Below, one piece after another: positions 1 to 7,035 of a DNA stretch of 64,000 nt. Below the pieces are notes generated by a model that was not told the origin of the DNA, did not search any database, and was given only the letters and a program-made list of their open reading frames with translations. The position numbers and the translations under genes are program-made. Numbering within the stretch: position 1 is the first letter of the stretch; every line of letters begins with the position of its first letter. The stretch spans positions 1-64,000 of the forward strand of contig NZ_LR701493.1 of NCBI RefSeq assembly GCF_902498785.1, written 5' to 3'. This DNA comes from Sphingomonas sp. EC-HK361. GTDB taxonomy: Bacteria > Pseudomonadota > Alphaproteobacteria > Sphingomonadales > Sphingomonadaceae.

Positions 1-94
1 AGAAATGGCGGCGGGTCTGCCGCCGGATATCCTTCACCACCCGCTCGGCAGAGGCCTTCACCAGCGATTTTGCATTGGAGGATTTGGGCTTCAT
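1..94 (-). CDS. IS3-family transposase OrfA, N-terminal fragment (runs off the window)
   Basis: The minus strand opens with an ATG at 94 and runs off the left edge after 31 codons. The residues include VVKDIRRQTRRHF, which matches the start of IS3-family OrfA proteins that continue into an HTH region (typically SAEDKIRIVLEG, not visible here). OrfA normally binds the insertion-sequence ends and, through frameshifting with OrfB, forms the full transposase. A purine-rich stretch upstream of the ATG and the IS terminus lie at about 95-140. The insertion abuts a truncated ardC gene. Identification is by recognition of the N-terminus only; the rest of the element is outside the window. Confidence 0.75.
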   Translation of the reverse strand, partial: MKPKSSNAKSLVKASAERVVKDIRRQTRRHF

Positions 95-138
95 CTTCGT
101 TCCTTCGTCACTACGACGAAGCCCAAACCCTCCTTACA

Positions 139-409
139 TCACAACCTCAAATCTGTGCCATTGGCGCTGACGGCGGACACGCGCGAGGAACTGGTCGCCG
201 AGATGGGATCGGCCTTCCTCTGCGCCGCGCTCGGCATCGTGCCGACCGTGCGCCACGCCGACTATATCGGATCATGGCTGGAAGTGCTGCGCGAGGACAA
301 TCGCGCCATCTTCCGCGCCGCCAGCGCCGCGACCAAGGCCGCCGACTGGCTGCTCGCCCGGCACCGCGAGGCGCAGGAAGCGCTCATCGAAGGGAGGATC
401 GCGGCATGA
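139..409 (+). pseudogene. C-terminal remnant of ArdC-like antirestriction protein, truncated by an IS
   Basis: About 80 codons in this frame, ending in TGA at 407-409, match the C-terminus of the ArdC/zincin-like antirestriction family. Visible landmarks are the REELVAEMGSAFLC block, which carries the glutamate that acts as third metal ligand in the family, then YIGSWLEVLREDNRAIFRAA. The N-terminal ssDNA-binding domain and the HExxH metal site are missing because the IS3-like element ends immediately upstream. The remnant cannot be an active protein unless a fusion start is used. Its stop overlaps the next gene by ATGA, so it was the first gene of that operon before disruption. The exact IS/gene junction (about 138-170) is uncertain. 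Confidence 0.75.
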
Positions 410-828
410 TCCTCCTGACCCCCGACCTGCGTTTCGCGCTGCGCGCGAACGCCATCAACCACCGCGCCGCCCAGCGTGACGAGGTGCCCGAACCCGATCC
501 CGTACCGGTGCTGAAACTGTTCAATCCGGTGGGCGCGGCGACGTGGCTGGCGACCGAACTGGCCGAGGACGACGACACCCTGTTCGGCCTCGCTGACCTT
601 GGCTTCGGATGCCCCGAACTCGGCTATTTCAACCTGTCCGAGATTGCCTCGGTTCGCCTGCCGTTCGGCCTCGGCATCGAGCGCGACATCGGTTTCGAGA
701 CGCCGCACCCTCTGTCCGTCTGGTCGGTGTGGGCGCGCCGCGCCGGTTCCATTCCTTGGGCCGAAACCTTGCTTCACCGTGCCGCCCAAAGCGGTGCGGA
801 CCCCGAGCTTCCGCCAAGCGGCGGATGA
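406..828 (+). CDS. DUF2958 domain-containing protein
   Basis: The 140-residue product starts at the ATG overlapping the ardC-remnant stop (ATGA). It opens with MILLTPDLRFALRANA and contains PVLKLFNPVGAATWLATEL and DTLFGLADLGFGCPELGYF, hallmarks of the DUF2958 family. These proteins are common next to ArdC and ParB-like genes on ICEs and broad-host-range plasmids. The molecular function is unknown to me. With ardC truncated by an IS, it may now depend on read-through or an internal promoter. The C-terminus (LLHRAAQSGADPELPPSGG) looks unstructured. Confidence 0.85.
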   Translation: MILLTPDLRFALRANAINHRAAQRDEVPEPDPVPVLKLFNPVGAATWLATELAEDDDTLFGLADLGFGCPELGYFNLSEIASVRLPFGLGIERDIGFETPHPLSVWSVWARRAGSIPWAETLLHRAAQSGADPELPPSGG

Positions 829-913
829 CGCAGGCGGCCGTTTGCCGCCAATCCGTAAGCCGATCCGCCCTCCCGCAAAGAACGACGGACCGGCACTCAC
901 AAGGAGTGAAGTC

Positions 914-2686
914 ATGAAACTCGAATTCATCGACATTGGCAACATCGACGACAGCGCCGTGAACATGCGCCATGGCAGGAAGGCTCCCGATGTGTCCGAC
1001 ATCCTGCCGACCGTCCGCAAGCGCGGCATCATCGTGCCGGTCATCCTGCGCCCCGGCGTGGCCGAGGGCCGGTTCGAACTCGTCGCCGGGCGGCGGCGCG
1101 TTCATGCCGCTCGCATCGCGCAGGCCGACGAGGGCGCGGACCCCGAGCTTGGCCGGGTGCCGTCCGCGATCATGGAGGCGGGCGACGATGCCGCCGCGCT
1201 CGAAGCCTCGCTGATCGAGAACTTGGCGCGGCTCGACCCCGACGAGGTGACCCAGTGGGAAACCTTCACCCGGCTGGTCAAGGAAGGCCGCGAGGTGGAC
1301 GACATCGCGGCCACCTTCGGGCTTCCCGACCTCACCATCCGCCGCGTGCTGGCGCTCGGCAATCTGCTGCCGCGCATCCGCCAGCTCTACCGCGACGAGA
1401 AGATCGACCGCACCACCGTCCGCCACCTGACCCTTGCCAGCAAGAGCCAGCAAAAGGCGTGGCTGGCGCTCTACGACGACCCCGACAACTACACGCCGAC
1501 CGGCCATCAGTTGAAGGCGTGGCTGTTCGGCGGGCAGTCGATCGCGGCGAAGGTGGCGCTGTTCGACCTCGCCACCTATGCGGGCGCGACCGTCGCCGAC
1601 CTGTTCGGCGACGACCGCTATTTCGCGGACCCCGAGGCGTTCTGGACCGCGCAGAATGAAGCCATCGAAGCCCGGCGCGCGGCCTATCTGGAGGACGGCT
1701 GGAGCGATGTCGTGATCGTCCCCGCGTCCGAGCATTTCCATTCGTGGGAATATGAGAAGGCCCCCAAGCGCAAGGGCGGGCGCGTCTATGTAAATGTCCG
1801 CTCGACCGGCGAGGTGACCTTCCACGAAGGCTATCTGACCCGCAAGGAAGCCCGCCGCGTCGCCAGCGGCGAGGCTCCCCAAGGCGCGAAGCCGCAGCGC
1901 CCCGAACTGACTTCGACCTTGCAGACCTATGTCGATCTGCACCGTCACGCCGCTGTCCGCGCCGCGCTGCTGACCCGGCCCGAGGTGGCGCTCCGCTTGA
2001 TGGTCGCCCACGCCTTGGTCGGCTCGCACCTGTGGCGGGTGTCGCCTGAACCGCAGACCACGCGCAACGATGAGGTGCGCGAAAGCCTCGAAACCGCGCG
2101 CGGCGAAACGGTGTTCGACGAGCGCCGCCGCGCCGTGCTGGACATGCTCGGCTTCTCTTCGGAGGAACCGACCGTGACCGGGGGAAACGGCGACGACTAT
2201 GGCGTGGCGGGCGTGTTCCTGCGCCTCGTCGAGCTTCCCGATCCTGCCGTAATGGAGGTGATCGCGGTCGTCATCGGCGAAACGCTGGCGGCGGGCAGCG
2301 CCGCCGTCGCTGCGGTCGGCACTGAAATCGGCATCGACATGGCCGATTGGTGGCAGGCGGACGAGGCCCTGTTCGGCCTGATCCGCGACCGCGAGGTGCT
2401 GGGCCGGATGGTCGCTGAGGTGGCGGGAGAGACGGTCGCCAGCGCCAATGCGGGCGAGAAGTCCAAGACCTTGAAGCGGATCATCGCCGACCATTTGGAG
2501 GGCAATGACGGTCGTCCCAAGGTCGAGCGGTGGGTGCCGCGCTGGATGCAGTTCCCGCCCAGCGCCTACACCACGCGCGGCGGTGTCGGCACCGTCGCGG
2601 CCCACGCCAAGGTCGATGCCGCGCGCGATGTCGCGACCGTGCCTGAACCCGACGAGCAGATCGAGCCGTTCGCCGAAGCGGCGTGA
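914..2686 (+). CDS. ParB-like partition/nuclease-domain protein (plasmid/ICE type)
   Basis: The 590-residue protein starts at the ATG at 914, preceded by AAGGAG at 901-906. The N-terminal 120 residues have the ParB/Srx fold signature: a VRKRGIIVPVILRP segment, an ELVAGRRRVHAAR box and an ALEASLIENLARLDPDEVTQ box. A KorB/ParB-like HTH follows (residues about 125-180, DIAATFGLPDLTIRRVLALG). The long C-terminal half is characteristic of the large ParB-like proteins of ICEs rather than chromosomal ParB. No ParA partner is in the window. The likely role is DNA binding for element maintenance or regulation. It is followed by a strong terminator, so it ends its operon. Confidence 0.85.
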   Translation: MKLEFIDIGNIDDSAVNMRHGRKAPDVSDILPTVRKRGIIVPVILRPGVAEGRFELVAGRRRVHAARIAQADEGADPELGRVPSAIMEAGDDAAALEASLIENLARLDPDEVTQWETFTRLVKEGREVDDIAATFGLPDLTIRRVLALGNLLPRIRQLYRDEKIDRTTVRHLTLASKSQQKAWLALYDDPDNYTPTGHQLKAWLFGGQSIAAKVALFDLATYAGATVADLFGDDRYFADPEAFWTAQNEAIEARRAAYLEDGWSDVVIVPASEHFHSWEYEKAPKRKGGRVYVNVRSTGEVTFHEGYLTRKEARRVASGEAPQGAKPQRPELTSTLQTYVDLHRHAAVRAALLTRPEVALRLMVAHALVGSHLWRVSPEPQTTRNDEVRESLETARGETVFDERRRAVLDMLGFSSEEPTVTGGNGDDYGVAGVFLRLVELPDPAVMEVIAVVIGETLAAGSAAVAAVGTEIGIDMADWWQADEALFGLIRDREVLGRMVAEVAGETVASANAGEKSKTLKRIIADHLEGNDGRPKVERWVPRWMQFPPSAYTTRGGVGTVAAHAKVDAARDVATVPEPDEQIEPFAEAA

Positions 2687-2693
2687 TTGATAA

Positions 2694-2723
2694 CGGGCGG
2701 GGGAAGCCCCGCCCGCTTCATTT
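2694..2723 (+). terminator. Rho-independent terminator after the ParB-like gene
   Basis: A perfect 9-bp stem, CGGGCGGGG (2694-2702) with CCCCGCCCG (2707-2715), closes a GAAG loop and is followed by CTTCATTT. It starts 8 bases after the ParB-like stop codon. Confidence 0.8.
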
Positions 2724-2732
2724 CGACCCTCA

Positions 2733-2780
2733 AAAATCGGCCGCGCGCCTCCGCCGTTCCGGCGTCGGCGCGCGGATTTT
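2733..2780. terminator. Second large stem-loop with A/T flanks, possible bidirectional terminator
   Basis: CCGCGCGCC (2741-2749) pairs with GGCGCGCGG (2767-2775). Outside it, AAAAT (2733-2737) faces ATTTT (2776-2780), and inside there is a short CGCC/GGCG stem. It lies between the ParB-like gene's terminator and the DUF3800 gene, insulating the two. Confidence 0.6.
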
Positions 2781-2832
2781 CTTCGACTCTCCGACGTGAG
2801 CGGGATCACCAAACAGGCTATCGGGGCGCGTT

Positions 2833-3588
2833 ATGACCGCAACCCTCGAAGCGATTCTGCAGGACTTGCCCGAGTCTGGCCGCACGCTCGCTTTCTGCGA
2901 CGAAACCAACCTGACCGAACAGGCGACGGCCACGCTCGTGGCGAACCTGCGGCTCCACGTTGCCGTTGTGGTGCAGTCCGAGGTCTATGGACCCGTCGCC
3001 GAAGCGCTCAGCACGTTCCTGGAGGTGAATGGCCTGCCCGAGTTGCACGCGACAGAAGTCGTCAACCCGAAGGCCAGCACACCGTGGCGGGACGTGCCGT
3101 TCGACCTTCGAGTCGAGGCATTCGAGCGGTTGGCCCAGGCCCTGGACATGGCCGGATCCCGGATTCCTTACCTCTACCTCTCGAAACAAGATCATGATGG
3201 GTTCGTCGCCCAATCGGGCGGTCTAATAACTGCCGACTATAAGCGCAGTCTCAAGACCGTCTTTTTGTCCTGCATGGCGGATTATCTGGTCGGCTCGACC
3301 GCCATCCTTGTGATCGACCGGGACAAGAACAGCCCGGGTCCGGCACTCCACGCGATCCAGTCCCCGGGCGATCTGCTTGGCGGCGGAGCGATTTCGGTCG
3401 AATCTCACAAGGTCGTCGGCCTCCAGATCGCCGACATGGCGGCCTATGCCGTGCGGCGCTACCTCCTCAAGCGCCACGCGCTCTACGCCGGCAATGGCGG
3501 ACCATTCGACGAGATCGCTGCGAAGACGGTGGCATCGTTCGAAGGACGTTTCGAGTTGCTGCTAATTGCCGAACCGCTTGCCGCCTGA
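2833..3588 (+). CDS. DUF3800 domain-containing protein
   Basis: The 251-residue protein carries the pattern of DUF3800, an RNase H-like fold family of unknown function common on mobile elements. It has an early acidic FCDET (residues 21-25), an ELHATEVVN..W block (70-85), VIDRDKN (160-166), and ESHKVVGLQIADMAAY (190-205), where the E, H/K, Q and D positions form the likely metal site. The conserved acidic residues suggest nuclease chemistry, which is inference. It stands alone between terminators, facing a minus-strand Zn-ribbon gene only 15 bases away. It may be a small cargo or defence gene inserted between backbone genes. Confidence 0.75.
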   Translation: MTATLEAILQDLPESGRTLAFCDETNLTEQATATLVANLRLHVAVVVQSEVYGPVAEALSTFLEVNGLPELHATEVVNPKASTPWRDVPFDLRVEAFERLAQALDMAGSRIPYLYLSKQDHDGFVAQSGGLITADYKRSLKTVFLSCMADYLVGSTAILVIDRDKNSPGPALHAIQSPGDLLGGGAISVESHKVVGLQIADMAAYAVRRYLLKRHALYAGNGGPFDEIAAKTVASFEGRFELLLIAEPLAA

Positions 3589-3603
3589 CGGCGGCCCGAG
3601 ACC

Positions 3604-3819
3604 TCATTTCGTCCGATAGCGGATCACTTTCTTCTCGCTTCCGCAGATCGAGCAGTGCTCCTTGCGGCGCTCGAACCCTCGCGTGCCGGCCAGCTCGCGC
3701 GTCTTGTGGTTGGCGTGCTGGCGCACGGAAAGTCCGAGCCGCTCGCTGATGCAGTCGTCGCAGATCGGTTCGGGCGACAGCCGTTCGATCAACCCGCGAA
3801 CCTGATCCAGTACCGTCAT
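3604..3819 (-). CDS. Small protein with two CxxC motifs, probable zinc ribbon
   Basis: The 71-residue product starts at the ATG at 3819 (MTVLDQVRGLIERL). It has two cysteine pairs, CDDC near residue 20 and CSIC near residue 58, spaced as in a small zinc-ribbon or knuckle, with a basic C-terminal tail (KKVIRYRTK). The middle (SERLGLSVRQHANHKTREL) resembles a DNA-binding helix pair. I do not recognise a named family. It is convergent with the DUF3800 gene. A role as a small DNA- or RNA-binding regulator is inference. A much longer frame extends upstream to 4821, but it overlaps the DUF736 gene and looks like an artefact of high GC. Confidence 0.6.
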   Translation of the reverse strand: MTVLDQVRGLIERLSPEPICDDCISERLGLSVRQHANHKTRELAGTRGFERRKEHCSICGSEKKVIRYRTK

Positions 3820-4200
3820 CACATGCACCCTGTCCGATCGTCTAGCGGCGGGGGACGCTGAGGCCAGCGACCGACTCGGGTCAGGCTTCCGCCGGTTGCG
3901 GCTCGACGCCCATTCGCGATCGCCGACGATCCGTGCGTCCCACCCACTCCATTCCGTTCGCCCGCTGCCCCGGCGGCCTTGATCGATTGCGGTTTGCCGC
4001 AGTCCGTCCTCTGGCGCGCAACGGCCACGCCGACCTTCTTCCCCGGCGCGGTGCCCGCGCCTTCCTCGCGAGGCAAGAAGCCCGGCTTCCGGCCGTCCTC
4101 CGCTGCGCTTCGGCCTGTCGGTGCGCGCCGTCCGACCAGCGGCCTGACAACCGCATCGAGGCCGCATGGGGCGGCGTCGGAACATCGAATGGAGGTTATC
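3820..4200. other. Intergenic region upstream of the DUF736 gene
   Basis: I see no convincing gene in these 380 bases, although several GC-rich open frames cross them. The last bases carry the ribosome binding site GGAGG (4193-4197) just before the DUF736 start. The region must contain the promoters for the divergent Zn-ribbon gene and DUF736. No clear -35/-10 pair stands out. Confidence 0.5.
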
Positions 4201-4500
4201 ATGGCACAGATCGGCACGTTCACCCGCGGTGAAGGCGGCGTCTACAACGGCGAAATCCGGACCCTGACGCTGCGCGTCAAGGCCAGCATCCGGCCCGTCG
4301 ACCGCGAGAACGAGAAGGCCCCGGACCATCGCGTGAGCGCCGGCGGCGTCGAGTTCGGCGCGGGCTGGACCAAGGCGGCGCGCGACACCGGCGCGGAATA
4401 TCTGAGCCTCAAGCTCGACGATCCGTCCTTCTCGGCGCCGATCTACGCCACCCTGACGCAAGGCGATAATGGCGAGCACAAGCTCATCTGGTCGCGCTGA
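4201..4500 (+). CDS. DUF736 domain-containing protein
   Basis: The 99-residue protein is a full-length DUF736 member: MAQIGTFTRGEGGVYNGEIRTL at the start, a REN..PDHRV segment, and GAGWTKAARDTGAEYLSLKLDDPSF in the second half. DUF736 genes are a regular part of conjugative plasmids and ICEs in proteobacteria and usually lie upstream of traF and the relaxase, as here. The biochemical role is unknown. The start is fixed by GGAGG four bases upstream. A perfect GC hairpin follows the stop codon. Confidence 0.9.
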   Translation: MAQIGTFTRGEGGVYNGEIRTLTLRVKASIRPVDRENEKAPDHRVSAGGVEFGAGWTKAARDTGAEYLSLKLDDPSFSAPIYATLTQGDNGEHKLIWSR

Positions 4501-4508
4501 ATACGGTG

Positions 4509-4532
4509 CCCCGCGCGCTTCGGCGCGCGGGG
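4509..4532 (+). terminator. Perfect 10-bp hairpin with TTCG tetraloop after DUF736
   Basis: CCCCGCGCGC (4509-4518), TTCG loop, GCGCGCGGGG (4523-4532). No T-run follows, so it may act as a processing or attenuation hairpin or as a Rho-independent terminator of weak efficiency. Confidence 0.6.
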
Positions 4533-4780
4533 TTCGAGCGGTGAGCCGGATTTGCCATAGCTCGCGAGGGACCTTGCAGGCGGGGGCGTTTGCTTGTGTC
4601 CGCTTTCCGTCGCGCGGGGCTTCCGGACCCGTGCCACCCGACCTAACCCGCACCGCTCTCATTCGGGGTGTGTCGAAAAAGGTCTCCCCGATTCCGACAC
4701 TCCCTGTCGGATGCCGCGCCCTCCATCCCCGGGGCCGTGGACGGCACCCAGCCGTCCGAGACCAACATCGGACAGCCAAT

Positions 4781-5014
4781 ATGGATAATGACGACGACAT
4801 CTCGCGCGCGAACCGCGCCAAACGCGGCTCCCCCTATCTCAATACTGATCAGGCGGCGGCCTATTTGAAGATCTCGGGCCGTTTGCTCCGGCGCTTGCGG
4901 CGCGACGGCAAGGGGCCGGTTTTCCGCCTCCACAGCCGCTTCGTGCAATATCACATCGACGACCTCGACGCTTGGTCCGAGGAACAGGCGGTGGGGGAGA
5001 AGCGCCATGACTAG
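4781..5014 (+). CDS. Small MerR/AlpA-type helix-turn-helix protein
   Basis: The 77-residue protein contains YLNTDQAAAYLKISGRLLRRLRRDGKGPVFRLHSRFVQYHIDDLDAW. This is the winged-helix pattern of excisionase- and AlpA-like DNA-binding proteins: an N-terminal helix-turn-helix and a wing ending in W. It overlaps traF by 8 bases, placing it first in the traF-transglycosylase operon. In Tn4371-like elements a similar protein sits in the same place. It probably regulates transfer genes, an inference from position. The longer open frame from 4469 is rejected because its N-terminal part has no family resemblance. Confidence 0.8.
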   Translation: MDNDDDISRANRAKRGSPYLNTDQAAAYLKISGRLLRRLRRDGKGPVFRLHSRFVQYHIDDLDAWSEEQAVGEKRHD

Positions 5015-5591
5015 GCGCTCCGATCACCGCTCCGAGCTGCCGCTCCTCGCCTGGGGCGACCAGCTCCGCGCCGACAAGGACAAGCGCCGCCGGCTCGGCC
5101 GTCGCATCGCGATCATCGGCGCCGGTATTGCGATTCTGGGGTTGACGACGGCCTTCCCGCCGTCACCGCGCCTCGTTTGGAACGCCAGCGCCAGCGCCCC
5201 GGTCGGGCTCTATGCCGTGACGCCGGGGAGTGACGTCGAGCCCGGCAAAATGGTGATCGCCTGGCTGCCCGACGCGTGGCGCACATTCGCCGCCAGCCGC
5301 CGTTATCTGCCGGCCAACGTCCCACTCGTGAAGCGCGTTGCGGCTGGACCGGGCGACGAGATTTGCGCGCTCGGACAGGAGATTTTCATCAACGGTCGAT
5401 GGGCTGCTGAGCGGGTCGCGGCTGATCCGCGCGGGCGTCCGATGCCTTGGTGGAGCGGCTGCGTGCGGCTCCGCGGACACCAGTTCTTCCTGCTGATGAC
5501 GAGCAGTCCGGCATCGTTCGACGGGCGCTATTTCGGGCTCACCGAGAGCAGCCAGATCATCGGCAAGGCGCGTCCGCTGTGGACGCACTGA
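5007..5591 (+). CDS. traF: TraF-type conjugative signal peptidase (S26 family)
   Basis: The 194-residue membrane protein has one N-terminal membrane segment (residues about 32-51). It carries the S26 peptidase catalytic serine in SASAPVGLY (S63) and the lysine in PLVKRVAAGPGD (K109), then a typical GRPMPWW...HQFFLL box. TraF of RP4 cyclises and matures the pilin TrbC, whose gene is at 33905-34246 here. The start overlaps the HTH gene, and the stop lies within the transglycosylase gene. Length and motifs agree with the family. It acts in the periplasm, anchored to the inner membrane. Confidence 0.92.
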   Translation: MTRRSDHRSELPLLAWGDQLRADKDKRRRLGRRIAIIGAGIAILGLTTAFPPSPRLVWNASASAPVGLYAVTPGSDVEPGKMVIAWLPDAWRTFAASRRYLPANVPLVKRVAAGPGDEICALGQEIFINGRWAAERVAADPRGRPMPWWSGCVRLRGHQFFLLMTSSPASFDGRYFGLTESSQIIGKARPLWTH

Positions 5592-6187
5592 GGCGATTGG
5601 CGGCGGCCGCCCTGATGCTGGTCGCGACGCCGGCGCATGCCGACGAGGTCGCGCGCTGGACGATCTATATCGATGAGGCATCGGCCCGCTTCGGCATCCC
5701 GGCCAGCTGGATCGAACGGGTCATGCGCGCCGAAAGCAACGGCCTGACCATGCTCAATGGTCGGCCGATCCGCAGCCGCGCGGGCGCGATTGGCCTCATG
5801 CAGCTGATGCCGGCGACCTGGGCCGAGATGCGTGCGCGGCTCGCGCTCGGCGCCAATCCGGACGATCCGCGCGATAATATTCTCGCCGGCACCTTCTATC
5901 TCCGGCTGATGTACGACCGGTTCGGTTATCCTGGGCTGTTCGGCGCCTATAATGCCGGCCCGGGCGCCTATGCCGAATGGCTCGCCGGGAAACGCCGCTT
6001 GCCCGGCGAGACCATCGCTTATCTGGGCACGGTCGGCGGCGCGCAGCGACCACCGCAGCCTGCTGACGTCCCAGCGCCATCGCCGAGTCTGTTCGTGGTG
6101 CGGCGGGACAATTCCGCGCAGATCGTAGCCCCCGATCCCGCCCGCGAGCAGGTTTCGTTGTTCGCGGTTCGCAAGGACGTGCCATGA
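5579..6187 (+). CDS. Lytic transglycosylase, VirB1/TrbN-like
   Basis: The 202-residue protein has a signal peptide (to about AHA, residue 21) and an SLT domain. The catalytic glutamate is in RAESNG (E52), followed by GAIGLMQLMPATW (70-81) and AYNAGPGAY. It opens local gaps in peptidoglycan for assembly of the conjugation channel. The GTG start at 5579 overlaps traF by 13 bases and gives a complete signal peptide; an internal ATG at 5614 would remove most of it. The C-terminal 60 residues are Pro-rich and not conserved. It is the last gene before a 218-base gap. Confidence 0.9.
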   Translation: MDALRRLAAAALMLVATPAHADEVARWTIYIDEASARFGIPASWIERVMRAESNGLTMLNGRPIRSRAGAIGLMQLMPATWAEMRARLALGANPDDPRDNILAGTFYLRLMYDRFGYPGLFGAYNAGPGAYAEWLAGKRRLPGETIAYLGTVGGAQRPPQPADVPAPSPSLFVVRRDNSAQIVAPDPAREQVSLFAVRKDVP

Positions 6188-6405
6188 TCGCGGGCGTTGG
6201 AGGGGCTCGTCTCGATAGGCCTAGCATGACGGCTGGCGGAGCGGCTCTCAAGGCCCGCGGGTGCCCCCCAATTTGCTGCGCAAATCGGTTCCCCCCACGT
6301 CCGCTGCGCGGCGCTGCGCTTCGCTCCGCGGCCCTGACAGCCGCTCCGCCACCCGTCTTCTCCACGTTGTTCTCGATGATGGGAACGCAAGCGATGGAGA
6401 TCATC

Positions 6406-6762
6406 ATGACCATGTTTCAACCCATATCGGTGGCGGCGGATCGCGTGATGGCGGCGCTGGTTTCAGGGCTCGAGATCGAGTTCGGGCACGGCGCCGGCGA
6501 GGCCTTGGCGCATCGATTTCTGGAGGCCGAAGAGAGCGATTTCCTCTGGGATGCACGAGAAATGGAGCGCTGGATCGGCGCGTTCGAGAGCGTCGACGAG
6601 GACGAAATCGACCTCGATCGGGTACGGATTTTCGGACGACTGGACGGCAAATGGTTCGTCGCGGTGATGATCGTCGATGGCGACGGAAACCCGCACGGAT
6701 TGATGGGAAAGCGCGAATTCACGCGGCGGCGCCGGGCATTGGCGGCGTTTGCGGATGCCTGA
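6406..6762 (+). CDS. Conserved hypothetical protein, small acidic ICE backbone protein
   Basis: The 118-residue protein starts at the ATG at 6406, chosen because GGAG lies at 6396-6399. ATGs at 6394 and 6412 are possible in the same frame. It is acidic (ESVDEDEIDLDRVRIFG) with a C-terminal basic stretch (KREFTRRRRALAAF). I recognise it only as a type of small gene usually found just before rlxS in such elements. The DGKWFVAVMIVDGDGN segment suggests a beta-rich fold. Function unknown. Upstream, 6188-6405 shows no other gene. Confidence 0.6.
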   Translation: MTMFQPISVAADRVMAALVSGLEIEFGHGAGEALAHRFLEAEESDFLWDAREMERWIGAFESVDEDEIDLDRVRIFGRLDGKWFVAVMIVDGDGNPHGLMGKREFTRRRRALAAFADA

Positions 6763-7035
6763 TCGTCACATCTTTTCAGGCCGGGTCGCGGTGCCGGATC
6801 GGCATCGTGGCCCGGCTTTCTTTTTGATCCGAGCGGGAGGATCGGGACAGGAAGAAGGGAAAAGGCGAAAGCAAGAGAAAGGCAATGCCTCCAAGGCATT
6901 GCCAAGTGGTTGTCTGCACATCGTTTTTTTACGAGACATGCCGCGCAGCGCGCGAGACATGCTCGTGAAGATCGGCGGAAATCCGCCATTTTTGCTCGGC
7001 AATCCCGAGATTCACAGTCCTGCAGGGGCTCAGCG
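6763..7035. promoter_or_regulatory. Region upstream of relaxase with perfect inverted repeat, candidate oriT or operator
   Basis: This 273-base stretch has no gene. It holds a perfect 9-bp inverted repeat, GGCAATGCC (6881-6889) and GGCATTGCC (6895-6903). About 115 bases further it holds TCCTGC (7018-7023), close to the TCCTG/C core nicked by P-type relaxases, shortly before the relaxase start. An inverted repeat beside a nick site just upstream of the relaxase is the usual oriT layout, but no nicking evidence exists here and TCCTGC is short enough to occur by chance. Confidence 0.4.

Noticed and set aside
629..2812. Long minus-strand open frame opposite the ParB-like gene
   Set aside because: It mirrors the third-codon GC pattern of a clear ParB-like gene; no family motif and no ribosome site.
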